DNA of 64,000 bases from Geodermatophilus siccatus (GTDB lineage: Bacteria; Actinomycetota; Actinomycetes; Mycobacteriales; Geodermatophilaceae): NCBI RefSeq assembly GCF_900103785.1, contig NZ_FNHE01000002.1, positions 62,001-126,000 on the forward strand, given 5' to 3'. This document shows positions 23,379 through 32,298 of the stretch, one piece after another; the stretch's first letter is position 1; each line of letters begins with the position of its first letter. The notes beneath the pieces are model-generated. The model searched no databases. It was not told the DNA's origin and was given only the letters and a program-made list of their open reading frames with translations. The position numbers and the translations under genes are program-made.

Positions 23379-25247
23379 TCACCCCATCGCCCGGGCGCGG
23401 TCCCGCTCCGCCTGGGCGGCGAGGATCTCACCGAGCTCCTCGGTCGGACCGCCCGCGCGCACCGACCAGAAGAAGGAGCCGACGGAAACCAGCACCATGA
23501 GGACCAGGTCGACCGGGTTGGGGAGCACCGGGGAGTCCACCGGCCCGAACTGGCCCAGGTAGGCGAGGAGGAGCAGCGCCAGGATCGTGGTTACCAGCCA
23601 GGCTCCGCCGCGGATGTGTCGCCGGCCGACTTCCGTGCTCACCGCGTAGAGGCCCGCCATGAACAGGGCGACGACGAGCACGATCGCCGTGAAGTACACC
23701 GGGAACCCCCAGCCACCCTCGCGCTGCTCCTGGTCCAGCGTGGCCAGCCAGCCACCGCCGACCGCGGTGACGACCCAGGCGGCTGTGAACGCCGCGGACA
23801 GCAGCCAGCTCGGGCCCGGCCGGCTCCACCCCTCGCTCACACTGGTGTAGGCCCCGTAGAGCGGGAGCGCGAAGAAGACGAGGGTGAAGAGGTTGATCAA
23901 GGGCACCCATCCCGCAAAGTAGATGAGCATCAGGCTCGCGACGTACCCCGCCAGGGCCCAGAAGACGGCCCCCTTGAGCTTGACCGGACGAGGGAAGTCC
24001 GGTGCCGTACGCCGCAGTACCGCCAGGACCGGGCCGCCCATGACGTAGCTGAGGGTCAGCGCGATCGACACCATCCCGACGAAGAGGTACCAGCTCGGAG
24101 CGGGGAAGAAGAACAGCAGGCCGAGCCCGGTGCACGCGGCCAGGGCCAGGATCGGGGTCCCGTGCCGGTTGATCCGCTGGAAGACCGTCGGCAACTCCTT
24201 GTTGACCGACATGGAGTACACCGTGCGGGTGCCGATGCCCAACCACACCCAACCGGTGGCCGCGGGGGAGAGCGCGGCGTCGGAGAGCAGCACGATCGAG
24301 AACCACGTGAAGCCGGCCGCGACGACGGCGTTCAGCAGCGGAGCGGACGCCCAGCCGCTACCGATCAGGCCTGTCCAGTCACCGGGCTCCACCCCGGCCG
24401 AGGCCCAGTCGATCGCCCCGAGGAAACTGATCTGCAGCAGGATGTAGATGACCAGCGGGATGATGAGGCCGCCGACCACGATCGCGATCGGGATGTTGCG
24501 CTGCGGGTTCACGACCTCGCCGCCGAAGTCGAGGATCTGCCGGAGCCCCGAGTAGGCGAAGACGATGCCCCCGCTTGCGAGGGCACCGAAGGCCGCGCCG
24601 GTGCCCAGCGGTGCGAATCCGCCGCCGATGGTGAAGTTCGCCGAGGAGAACGCGGTGAACATGAGTCCCGCCGTGACCAGAGGGATGACGATCTTCCAGA
24701 TGGTGACGTACTTGTTCGACTCGCTGAGCAGCTTCGCCCCGAACGAGTTGAGCAGGAAGAAGACGAAGAGCAGCACGAAGCCGACCAGGATGCCGCGCGG
24801 CCAGGAGAGCACCGTGATGCCCGCCCGCTCCTCCAGGAAGCCGAGCTCCGGCCAGTTTCCGCCGATGTAGGTCAGGACGGCCTGGACCTCGATCACGGGC
24901 AGTGCCAGCGCCGCGATGAGGTAGCCCCAGCCGTTGAACCAGCTGAGGAACGCGCCGTGCGTCAGCCGGGGGTAGCGGACGCCCGCGCCCGATCGGGGGA
25001 GCATGGCGCCGAGTTCCATCCACGTGACCCCGATGATCCCGAAGAAGACGGCGCCGAGGACCCAGGTGAGGATGGAGGCGGGACCGGCGATGCTCGCCGC
25101 GGCGAGGGTGGCGAGCAGCCAGCCGGAGCCGACCTGGACGCTGACGGCGAGGGCGATCAGGCCGAAGAGGCTGATCTGTTGCTTGAGGTGAGCGTCGCTC
25201 GCCTCGTACGCGCCCTCCACCGGGAGGGCATCTGGCGTTGCGGACAT
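23379..25247 (-). CDS. APC-family amino acid permease
   Basis: This 622-residue permease has 12 or more hydrophobic helices. The APC signature lies in helix 1 (LIALAVSVQVGSGWLLA), where the second glycine of the usual GxGI substrate loop is replaced by a bulkier GSGW. About 80 residues at the C-terminus form two extra helices and an acidic/basic tail. The ATG at 25247 follows GGAGAGATCC. It is the third gene of a minus-strand series beginning with the DapA-like and D-amino-acid dehydrogenase genes, so it probably imports hydroxyproline, proline or a proline betaine. Its codon use is slightly less GC-biased than its neighbours. Confidence 0.82.
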   Translation of the reverse strand: MSATPDALPVEGAYEASDAHLKQQISLFGLIALAVSVQVGSGWLLATLAAASIAGPASILTWVLGAVFFGIIGVTWMELGAMLPRSGAGVRYPRLTHGAFLSWFNGWGYLIAALALPVIEVQAVLTYIGGNWPELGFLEERAGITVLSWPRGILVGFVLLFVFFLLNSFGAKLLSESNKYVTIWKIVIPLVTAGLMFTAFSSANFTIGGGFAPLGTGAAFGALASGGIVFAYSGLRQILDFGGEVVNPQRNIPIAIVVGGLIIPLVIYILLQISFLGAIDWASAGVEPGDWTGLIGSGWASAPLLNAVVAAGFTWFSIVLLSDAALSPAATGWVWLGIGTRTVYSMSVNKELPTVFQRINRHGTPILALAACTGLGLLFFFPAPSWYLFVGMVSIALTLSYVMGGPVLAVLRRTAPDFPRPVKLKGAVFWALAGYVASLMLIYFAGWVPLINLFTLVFFALPLYGAYTSVSEGWSRPGPSWLLSAAFTAAWVVTAVGGGWLATLDQEQREGGWGFPVYFTAIVLVVALFMAGLYAVSTEVGRRHIRGGAWLVTTILALLLLAYLGQFGPVDSPVLPNPVDLVLMVLVSVGSFFWSVRAGGPTEELGEILAAQAERDRARAMG

Positions 25248-25513
25248 GCTGGATCTCTCCTTGGTCCGGTGCGGTGGTGTCGCTGTGCGGTCCTCATGAA
25301 TCTCGGTGCGTGCTCCGCTGCCGCCCGGGGGTGGGCGCGACCGGTCCCGCCTCCTCCGGGGGGTGGTCGGGCGGAGGACGTCGATCTGCGGGCAGCACAG
25401 GGGCTCGACCGCCACGGGTCGGCCGAGGTGCTGGGTGGGCCGTGCGCCGGCCTGGGGCACGAGGGCGCGGGCCTCCCGGCCGACGTGCCCGGCGTCGACG
25501 TGGAGGGGCCGCC

Positions 25514-26806
25514 TCAGTCGCGGATGGGGGCCCCTGCTCGGCGGGCCCTCCTGCGGGACGACCGCAGGAAGCGCTCGGGCCCGTAGGGCGTGAGCGGGCT
25601 CGGTCGGCCCGCCGCGACGTCCCGGGCGAGGTCGCGCACGGTCTTGGCGGTGCTGGGTGCCAGCGTCAGGCCGAGCATGCCGTGCCCGGAGGCCACCAGG
25701 ACGTTGCCCTCCGGGCGCAGCCGCCCGACGATCGGCAGCCCGTCGGCCGTCATCGGCCGGAGCCCCGCCCACGGCTCGGCGTGCGGGGTGTCCTCGTCCC
25801 AGTTGCGGAACCCGCGGGCGGCCGCCTGCTTCACCGCCGCGACCCGGCGCGCGTTGACGCCGAGGTCCAGCCCGGCGAACTCCATCGTGCCGGCCAGCCG
25901 CAGCCGCCCGTCCAGGGGCGTGACCGCGACGTGCGCGTCCTCGAAGGTGAGCGGCGTGTTCAGCGGCACGGGGGAGGGGAAGTAGTCGACGCTGTAGCCC
26001 TTCCCCGGGCCGATGGGCAGGGCGGGCCCCAGCTTCGCGGCGAGCACGCCGGTCCACACGCCGGTGGCGAGGACGACCTGGTCGCACTCGAACCGGCCGG
26101 CGTCGGTGACCACGGCGGTGGCGCGGTCACCGGCCTGCTCGAAGTCCAGCACGCGGGTGTGCTCGCGCAGCTGGGCGCCGAGCTCCCGCAGCCGCTTCGC
26201 CAGCGCCCCGGTCAGCGAGTCCGGCTCGACCTGCCGGTCGTCGGGGAAGAACAAGGCGTGGCGCGCCCGCTCCGACAGGCACGGCTCACGGTCGTGCAGC
26301 GCGTCCGCGTCGAGCAGTTCGGGCACCATCCCGAACGGTGCGAACGCGTCGTTGAGCGCCACCCGGTGCTCGAAGCTCTCCCGCTCCTCGTAGACCAGCA
26401 GCACGCCCCTGCGGTGCATCTCGAACGACAGCCCGTCATCGGCCCACTCGTCGAGCACCTCGCCACAGGTCGAGGCCATCTCGAGGTGGACCTGGAGCGA
26501 GCGACGGAAGTCGCCCTCGTTGCAGTGGCGCGCCATCGTGACCATGAACCGCACGAAGGGCGGGGACAGCGACGGCCGCACGAAGAGCGGGCTGTCGGCC
26601 TTGAGCATCCACTTCAGGCCCTGCAGCACCATCCCCGGCGCCGGTACCGGCGTCGCCTCGGCCATCGTGATCTTCGCCGCGTTGCCGTGCGACGCCCCCG
26701 CGCCCAGCGCACCGGCGTCCAGGACGGTCACGTCGTGTCCGTCGCGCACCAGCTCGTACGCGCTGCCGAGGCCGACGATGCCGCCGCCGACCACCACGAT
26801 CTCCAC
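25514..26806 (-). CDS. D-amino acid dehydrogenase (DadA-like), probably D-hydroxyproline dehydrogenase
   Basis: This 430-residue flavoprotein of the DAO family has the FAD motif VVVGGGIVGLGSAYELV at residues 4-20, the mid-domain VVLATGVWTGVL, and the closing SGHGMLGLTLAPSTAK. DadA-type enzymes oxidise D-amino acids, passing electrons to the respiratory chain. In hydroxyproline catabolism the same family converts cis-4-hydroxy-D-proline to pyrroline-4-hydroxy-2-carboxylate. The flanking genes (DapA-like deaminase 37 bases upstream, racemase-family gene divergent) fit that role well. A short basic tail (RSSRRRARRAG) ends the protein. The 266 bases between its stop and the permease start hold no gene I can identify. 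Confidence 0.85.
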   Translation of the reverse strand: MEIVVVGGGIVGLGSAYELVRDGHDVTVLDAGALGAGASHGNAAKITMAEATPVPAPGMVLQGLKWMLKADSPLFVRPSLSPPFVRFMVTMARHCNEGDFRRSLQVHLEMASTCGEVLDEWADDGLSFEMHRRGVLLVYEERESFEHRVALNDAFAPFGMVPELLDADALHDREPCLSERARHALFFPDDRQVEPDSLTGALAKRLRELGAQLREHTRVLDFEQAGDRATAVVTDAGRFECDQVVLATGVWTGVLAAKLGPALPIGPGKGYSVDYFPSPVPLNTPLTFEDAHVAVTPLDGRLRLAGTMEFAGLDLGVNARRVAAVKQAAARGFRNWDEDTPHAEPWAGLRPMTADGLPIVGRLRPEGNVLVASGHGMLGLTLAPSTAKTVRDLARDVAAGRPSPLTPYGPERFLRSSRRRARRAGAPIRD

Positions 26807-26843
26807 TGCTCTGCCTCCCCTCTGGGTGGGCCGGTGCGGTGCG

Positions 26844-27746
26844 TCAGTCGACGACCTCGACGCCCGCGGCGCGCAGCAGCCGGGCGAACTCGGCCCGGGC
26901 CTCCCCGTCGAGCAGCGCGAAGGGCTTGCGCACCGGGCCGGTGGCGTACCCGCGCAGCTGCATGCCGGTCTTGACCGCGGCGGCGTAGTTGTGCGCCTCG
27001 AGCAGCCGGCAGATCGGGTAGATCTTCGCCCACAGCTCGCGGCCGCGGACCAGGTCGCCGTCCGCGGCGAGGGCGTCCCACAGCTGGCGTGACAGCTCGG
27101 GGATGACGTTGGTCGCCCCCCACACCGAGCCCTTGGCGCCGGCGGCGAGGCCGTAGAAGGTGAGGGTGTCCCAGCCGTTGAACGCCGTGATGCGGTCCGC
27201 GTGGAGCTGCAGGAGCTCGGTCAGCCCGACGGCGTCCCCGGAGGTGTCCTTGAGGTAGCGGACGCCCTCGACCTCGGCCAGCGAGGCGATCTCGGCGGGG
27301 GACAGGCTGAGCCCGCTCGCCGACGGGATGTTGTAGAACATGATCGGCAGCTGCGAAGCGGCGTGGACCTCGCGCAGCAGCTCCTTGAAGGTGGACAGCT
27401 CGACCGCGTCGTAGAACGGCGGCACCACCATCAGCGCCGATGCGCCGGCTTGAGCGGCGTGCGCGGCCAGCTCGACCGCGTCGCGGGTGGACAGGGCGCC
27501 GGTGCCGGCCACCACGGGCACCCGCCCACCGGCGGCCTTGACGACCAGCTCGGTGAGCTGCTTGCGCTCGTCGAGGGTCAGGGTCGTGAACTCCCCGGTG
27601 CTCCCCCCGGGGACGAGGCCGTGCGCGCCCTCCCGGATCAGCCGGTCGACGTGGGTGTCCAGGGCGACGGCATCGATCTCGCTGCCGTCCGCGGTGAAGG
27701 GGGTGACGAGTGCGACGAGGATGCCGGTGAGGTCGGTGGTGGTCAC
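26844..27746 (-). CDS. DapA/DHDPS-family lyase, probable pyrroline-4-hydroxy-2-carboxylate deaminase
   Basis: This 300-residue class I aldolase-type protein has GGSTGEFTTLT (substrate loop), the catalytic tyrosine in MFYNIPSASG and the Schiff-base lysine in YLKDTSGD. Members of this superfamily include dihydrodipicolinate synthase, N-acetylneuraminate lyase and the hydroxyproline-pathway deaminase that yields 2-oxoglutarate semialdehyde. A biosynthetic DapA is unlikely given the catabolic neighbours. The GTG at 27746 follows GAGAGGCACATC. It is the first gene of the minus-strand operon that starts at the divergent promoter holding the GntR-type palindrome at 27816. Confidence 0.85.
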   Translation of the reverse strand: MTTTDLTGILVALVTPFTADGSEIDAVALDTHVDRLIREGAHGLVPGGSTGEFTTLTLDERKQLTELVVKAAGGRVPVVAGTGALSTRDAVELAAHAAQAGASALMVVPPFYDAVELSTFKELLREVHAASQLPIMFYNIPSASGLSLSPAEIASLAEVEGVRYLKDTSGDAVGLTELLQLHADRITAFNGWDTLTFYGLAAGAKGSVWGATNVIPELSRQLWDALAADGDLVRGRELWAKIYPICRLLEAHNYAAAVKTGMQLRGYATGPVRKPFALLDGEARAEFARLLRAAGVEVVD

Positions 27747-27815
27747 GATGTGCCTCTCGGTTGGCGGGGGGGGGTGTTCGAGGAGCTCCGGCGACGCAGG
27801 CTCTACGGAAGCCGT

Positions 27816-27836
27816 GCAGATTGTTTGACAATCTGC
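27816..27836. promoter_or_regulatory. Perfect 21-base operator between the divergent hydroxyproline-type genes
   Basis: Arms GCAGATTGT and ACAATCTGC flank a TTG centre: a perfect 9-bp inverted repeat. It lies 70 bases before the DapA-like start and 94 bases before the racemase start. A close relative sits directly before the GntR gene at 17236, which makes that FCD-type regulator the likely binder. Confidence 0.75.
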
Positions 27837-27929
27837 AGATGACTCGAAAGAGTGAACGGCGTCACGCGGTTCGTCAAGCCCCTCCCCGACCGGGGGGGCG
27901 AACCGGAGTCCTGGACAGGAAGGCGCGAC

Positions 27930-29012
27930 ATGGTGACCCCGTCCTCCACCGGCACGACGGGCATCGCGTCGATCGACGTGCACGCCGAGGGTGAGCCCGG
28001 GCGGATCCTGCTCGGCGCCCACCTGCTCGTGCGGGGTGCGACGTGGCCCGAGCGGATGCGCTGGTGCGCGACGGAGCTGGACTGGTTGCGCCGCTTGCTT
28101 CTGCGCGAGCCGCGCGGGCACCCCTCGATGTGCGCCGTCCTCGTGCTGCCGCCGCTGGACCCGCGTGCCGACGTGGGCATCATCGTGCTCGAGCAGGGCG
28201 GCTTCCGTCCGATGTCGGGCAGCAACACGATGTGCGCCGTCACCGCCCTGCTGGAGACGGGCAGCCTGCCTGCGACCGAACCGGAGACGGTGGTCCGCAT
28301 CGACACCGCCGTCGGACCGGTGGAGGCCACCGCACGGGTCGAGGGCGGGCGGGTGCGCTGGGTCCGGGTGCGAAACGTGCCGTCGTTCGCCTGGGCGCTC
28401 GACGAGCCGATCGCCGTCCCGGAGTACGGCACCGTCGCCGCCGACATCGCCTTCGGCGGCCAGTTCTACGTGCAGGCGCGGGCCGCCGACATGGGGGTCA
28501 CGCTCGGCCCCGAGCACGCGCCCGCGATCGCGCGCGCCGGCACGGCGTTGCTCGCGGCAGCCCGCGAGCAGGTGCCGGTCGCGCACCCCGAGAAGCCGGA
28601 CGTCGGCGAGATCGCCCTGGTCATGCTGCACGGCCCCGGCGACTCGGCCGGCGTCTCGGGGCGCAACAGCGTCGTCCTGCCGGCCGGGCGGATCGCCCTC
28701 GACGACCCGACGTCGTGGCGCGGGACACTGGACCGCTCACCCTGCGGAACGGGCACGTGCGCCCGCATGGCCGCGCTCCACGCCCGCGGCGAGCTGGACC
28801 TCGGTGTCCCGTTCGTGCACCAGGGCGTGCTCGGCACGACGTTCCGCGGGCTGCTCCACGAGAGCACGACCGTCGGGGGCCGCGACGCCGTGGTGCCCTC
28901 GATCCAGGGCCGGGCGTGGATCACCGGCTACGCGCAGCACGTCCTGCAGCCCGACGACCCGTTTCCCACGGGTCTGACCGTGGGCGACATCTGGAGCACC
29001 GTCCGCGACTGA
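27930..29012 (+). CDS. Proline racemase family protein (4-hydroxyproline epimerase/3-hydroxyproline dehydratase type)
   Basis: This 360-residue protein of the proline racemase superfamily is a cofactor-free enzyme that uses two active-site residues to move the alpha proton. The second catalytic cysteine is present in SPCGTGT (Cys272). The first position reads PMSGSNT, giving Ser96 instead of Cys. Characterised superfamily members of this Ser/Cys type epimerise trans-4-hydroxy-L-proline and/or dehydrate trans-3-hydroxy-L-proline, whereas true racemases are Cys/Cys. The ATG at 27930 follows ACAGGAAGG. It diverges from the DapA-like gene across the palindromic operator and precedes an aldehyde dehydrogenase, completing a hydroxyproline route to 2-oxoglutarate. 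Confidence 0.87.
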   Translation: MVTPSSTGTTGIASIDVHAEGEPGRILLGAHLLVRGATWPERMRWCATELDWLRRLLLREPRGHPSMCAVLVLPPLDPRADVGIIVLEQGGFRPMSGSNTMCAVTALLETGSLPATEPETVVRIDTAVGPVEATARVEGGRVRWVRVRNVPSFAWALDEPIAVPEYGTVAADIAFGGQFYVQARAADMGVTLGPEHAPAIARAGTALLAAAREQVPVAHPEKPDVGEIALVMLHGPGDSAGVSGRNSVVLPAGRIALDDPTSWRGTLDRSPCGTGTCARMAALHARGELDLGVPFVHQGVLGTTFRGLLHESTTVGGRDAVVPSIQGRAWITGYAQHVLQPDDPFPTGLTVGDIWSTVRD

Positions 29013-29071
29013 TCGCGCGGACGTCGTCGTCCCGAGCGACACCCGACCCCTTCCCATCCCCGAGGAGCAGC

Positions 29072-30616
29072 ATGTCCACCGCCATCGACGACACGGGCCA
29101 GCAGTTCATCGACGGACGGCGCCGCCGCGGTCGCTCGTCCGACGCCCTGAGGGTCATCAACCCCTCCAACGGCGACGTCGTCGCCACCGACACCCTCGCC
29201 TCGGTCGACGACGTCGACGAGGCGGTCGCCGCCGCGAAGGCCGCGTTCCCCGGCTGGGCGGGCGCGACGCCCGCCGAGCGCTCGACGGCGATGCACCGGT
29301 TGGCCGCCGAGCTCGACGCCGTCGCCGGTGAGCTCGCCACGGCGGAGAGCCGCCAGGCCGGGAAGCCGATCCGGCTCACCCAGGGCTTCGACGTCCCGGG
29401 CACCGTGGACAACGTCTCCTTCTTCGCCGGCGCCGCCCGCAACCTCGAGGGCAAGGCCAGCGCCGAGTACTCCGGCGAGCACACCTCGACGATCCGCCGC
29501 GAGCCGATCGGGGTGGTCGGCTCGATCGCCCCGTGGAACTACCCCCTGCAGATGGCGGCCTGGAAGATCCTGCCCGCCATCGCCGCTGGCAACACGATCG
29601 TGCTCAAGCCCGCCGAGCTCACCCCCACGACCTCGGTCGCCTTCGCCGAGGCCGCGCAGCGCGCCGGCATCCCCGACGGCGTGGTCAACGTCCTCACCGG
29701 GCGCGGCTCGGTCGTGGGCGAGGCGCTGGTGACCCACCGCGACGTCAGCATGGTCTCCTTCACCGGCTCCACCCGGGCGGGCAGCCGGGTCGGCTCGCTG
29801 GCCGCGGGCCTGGTCAAGCGGGTCCACCTGGAGCTCGGCGGCAAGGCTCCGTTCGTCGTCTTCGACGACGCCGACCTCGAGGCCGCCGCCCGGGGCGCGG
29901 TCGCGGGGTCGCTGATCAACGCGGGCCAGGACTGCACCGCCGCGACCCGCGCCTACGTCCAGCGCCCGCTCTACGACGCCTTCGTCGGCCGCGTCGCCGA
30001 GCTCATGTCCCAGGTCGTGGTGGGTCCCGTCGACGACCCCGCCACCGACCTCGGTTCACTGATCTCGCTCGACCACCGCGACAACGTCGCCGGCATGGTC
30101 GACCGCGCCCGCGAGGCCGGCGCCAAGGTCGTCACCGGCGGTCGTCCCGGCACCGGCGCCCTGGAGGCCGGTGCGTACTACGAGCCGACGCTCGTGGTCG
30201 ACGCGGCACAGGACTCAGAGATCGTCCAGGACGAAGTCTTCGGCCCCGTCCTGGTCGCGCTGCCCTTCGACGGCGACGACGAAGGGCTGGCGCTCGCCAA
30301 CGACACCCCCTACGGGCTCGCCGCCTCGGCCTGGACCAGCGACGTCTTCCGCGCCCAACGCGCCTCCGCCGGGATCGCCGCCGGGTGCGTGTGGATCAAC
30401 GACCACATCCCGATCATCAGCGAGATGCCGCACGGCGGGTACAAGGCCTCGGGCTTCGGCAAGGACATGTCCACGTACTCGTTCGACGAGTACACCCAGG
30501 TCAAGCACGTCATGTCCGCGCTGTCCCCGCAGCCGCGCAAGGACTGGCACGACGTGATCTTCACCAGCCCGACCGAGCAGGGCGAGCACCACCACTCCCG
30601 CGTCATGACCGCCTGA
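29072..30616 (+). CDS. NAD(P)-dependent aldehyde dehydrogenase
   Basis: This 514-residue ALDH has the catalytic cysteine in NAGQDCTAATR, the general-base glutamate in LELGGKAP, and the cofactor segments PWNYPLQM and FTGSTRAG. The C-terminal GYKASGFGKDMSTYSFDEYTQ (quoted in part by its ends) is typical of gamma-aminobutyraldehyde dehydrogenases. By context it could oxidise 2-oxoglutarate semialdehyde, the last step of hydroxyproline breakdown. Both readings are open: the sequence leans to the amino-aldehyde type, the location to the hydroxyproline type. The ATG at 29072 follows GAGGAGCAGC, 59 bases after the racemase stop, so the two are co-transcribed. Confidence 0.87.
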   Translation: MSTAIDDTGQQFIDGRRRRGRSSDALRVINPSNGDVVATDTLASVDDVDEAVAAAKAAFPGWAGATPAERSTAMHRLAAELDAVAGELATAESRQAGKPIRLTQGFDVPGTVDNVSFFAGAARNLEGKASAEYSGEHTSTIRREPIGVVGSIAPWNYPLQMAAWKILPAIAAGNTIVLKPAELTPTTSVAFAEAAQRAGIPDGVVNVLTGRGSVVGEALVTHRDVSMVSFTGSTRAGSRVGSLAAGLVKRVHLELGGKAPFVVFDDADLEAAARGAVAGSLINAGQDCTAATRAYVQRPLYDAFVGRVAELMSQVVVGPVDDPATDLGSLISLDHRDNVAGMVDRAREAGAKVVTGGRPGTGALEAGAYYEPTLVVDAAQDSEIVQDEVFGPVLVALPFDGDDEGLALANDTPYGLAASAWTSDVFRAQRASAGIAAGCVWINDHIPIISEMPHGGYKASGFGKDMSTYSFDEYTQVKHVMSALSPQPRKDWHDVIFTSPTEQGEHHHSRVMTA

Positions 30617-30640
30617 ACCACCCGTTCGCCTCCCTTGGGG

Positions 30641-30659
30641 GCACCTGCTCGGCAGGTGC
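30641..30659. terminator. Bidirectional hairpin between ALDH and PucR genes
   Basis: GCACCTGC and GCAGGTGC pair perfectly around a TCG loop, extended outward by GG/CC-rich bases. It is centred in the 86-base gap between convergent genes. Confidence 0.65.
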
Positions 30660-30702
30660 GCCCGGGGCAGCGCATCGCCGTCGGCGCTTGCCGACCCAGC
30701 TC

Positions 30703-32298
30703 TCAGCCGGTCCGGTCGCCGAACACCTCGTCGGCGAGGACGGCGACGTGGAGGGACACGAGGATGTCCGGGTCGTCGAGGTCGACGCCGAGCACCTGCT
30801 CGACCTTGGCCAGCCGGTCGTAGAAGGCCGACCGGGACAGGTGCAGCTCGGCCGCCGCCTCGGACTTGCTGCCCGGGTGACGGACCAGCGCACGCACCGT
30901 GTCCAGCAGCCCGGACTGGGCGCGGGCGTCGTGGTCCCGAAGCGGGTCGAGCTCCCGAGCGGTGAACAGCCGCAGCCGGTCGTCGTCGACGAGCACGGTC
31001 AGCAGGCCGCGCAGGTGCACGTCCTCGAGCCGGTGCACGGCGCGTTCCCGGGCGCCCGGTCGCACCGCGTCCACCACGTGCAGCGACTCACGCAGGGTCC
31101 GCCCGATGTCGCCCACGCGGTCCACGGCGCGGCCCGCGCCGACGACGACCCGGACCCGCCGGTGCACGCGGCGCGCGAGGTCCTCGGTCGCCCGCGTGCT
31201 GTCGACCGAGGGGCTGAAGGACAGCAGGACCCGCACGGCGCCGTCGATCTCGCAGACGAGGGCGGGCAGCCTCATCTCGTGCACCGCGTGCACGACCGCG
31301 GCCACCGCGGCGTCGAGCTGTCCGGGGCGCCGGCCGGGCTCGTTCGCTCCCACCGGGGAGCGCAGGGTCAGGCCGACGAGCGCCCGGCGGGCGAGCGGGA
31401 CGCCGGCGAGCTCGCAGCGCTGCAGCACCTCGGGGGCGCCGGGGTCGGCGAGCAGCCGGACGAGCAGTTCGTGGTGCGTGCGGCGGACCAGGCTGTCGCG
31501 CTGCCGGTCGTGCAGCCGGTGGAGGGCCAGGGCGGCCGCCGCCCGCTCCGCCGTCGCGACGAGGCGCTGCGGGGGCTCGTCCGGTGACTCGATGACGAGC
31601 CGGCCCCAGCCGCGGTCCGGCTTGCCCACCCGGGTCACCAGCCAGCCGTTGGCCTCGTCCCACGCGGTGCGCCCGTCCAGGACGACGAGGCGGGAGCGGG
31701 CCTGCCAGTCGGCCAGGGGCGCAGCGGTGTCGCCAGGGGCCGACCGGTAGTCGAGGATCCGGTGCTGCGCGTCCTCGAGGACGACCGTGGCGCCGGCCAG
31801 GCGCTGCACCGACTCGAGGATCTCTCCCGGGCCGGCCTCGGCGATGCTGAGCTCGGTGAAGACGTCATGGACGCGTTGCGCCTCGCGCAGCTCCTGGAGC
31901 TGGGAGTCGACGATCCGCTCGCCCACGGCCTGGGCCACGGCCGCGAACCGGACCTCCCGGGTGAGCGCGACGAGCGGCAACGACAGCCGCTCGCAGGCGG
32001 CCACCAGCGCCGCGGGGACCTCCGTCCACCGCCGTCCCAGCTCGATGACCAGGCCAGCGGCCTCGCTCTGGTCGAGGCTGCCCGCGAACGCCGCCAGGTC
32101 GTCGGGGGCGTCCGGCAGGGCGATCCCCGTGCTCAGCACCAGGTCACCCCCGCGCAGGAGGGGAGCGATGTCGACCAGTTCGGTGGTGTGCACCCAGCGC
32201 ACCTGGCGACCCAGGCCCGCGGCGCCGGCGAGCACCTGGGGGCCGGCGCCGCGCAGGGCCGGCACGGCCAGTGCGTCCCGGACGGTCATGCCGGCCAC
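30703..32298 (-). CDS. PucR family transcriptional regulator
   Basis: This 531-residue regulator has an N-terminal PucR domain (TVRDALAVPALRGAGPQVLAG to about residue 125), a GGDEF-like middle segment, and a C-terminal HTH of the PucR type (LLDTVRALVRHPGSKSEAAAEL, then LSRSAFYDRLAKVEQVLG; shown as ends). PucR-type activators control purine, amino-acid and polyamine catabolism in actinobacteria. The GTG at 32298 follows GAGGAGCTCGCCT; an ATG at 32289 is an alternative. It faces the ALDH gene tail-to-tail and diverges from a second ALDH, so it may regulate either. The hydroxyproline genes already have a GntR candidate, making the second ALDH the more likely target. Confidence 0.87.
   Translation of the reverse strand: MAGMTVRDALAVPALRGAGPQVLAGAAGLGRQVRWVHTTELVDIAPLLRGGDLVLSTGIALPDAPDDLAAFAGSLDQSEAAGLVIELGRRWTEVPAALVAACERLSLPLVALTREVRFAAVAQAVGERIVDSQLQELREAQRVHDVFTELSIAEAGPGEILESVQRLAGATVVLEDAQHRILDYRSAPGDTAAPLADWQARSRLVVLDGRTAWDEANGWLVTRVGKPDRGWGRLVIESPDEPPQRLVATAERAAAALALHRLHDRQRDSLVRRTHHELLVRLLADPGAPEVLQRCELAGVPLARRALVGLTLRSPVGANEPGRRPGQLDAAVAAVVHAVHEMRLPALVCEIDGAVRVLLSFSPSVDSTRATEDLARRVHRRVRVVVGAGRAVDRVGDIGRTLRESLHVVDAVRPGARERAVHRLEDVHLRGLLTVLVDDDRLRLFTARELDPLRDHDARAQSGLLDTVRALVRHPGSKSEAAAELHLSRSAFYDRLAKVEQVLGVDLDDPDILVSLHVAVLADEVFGDRTG

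Noticed and set aside
26844..27746. Biosynthetic dihydrodipicolinate synthase (dapA)
   Set aside because: Neighbours are catabolic (DadA-like, racemase family, ALDH) and no other lysine-biosynthesis gene is near.
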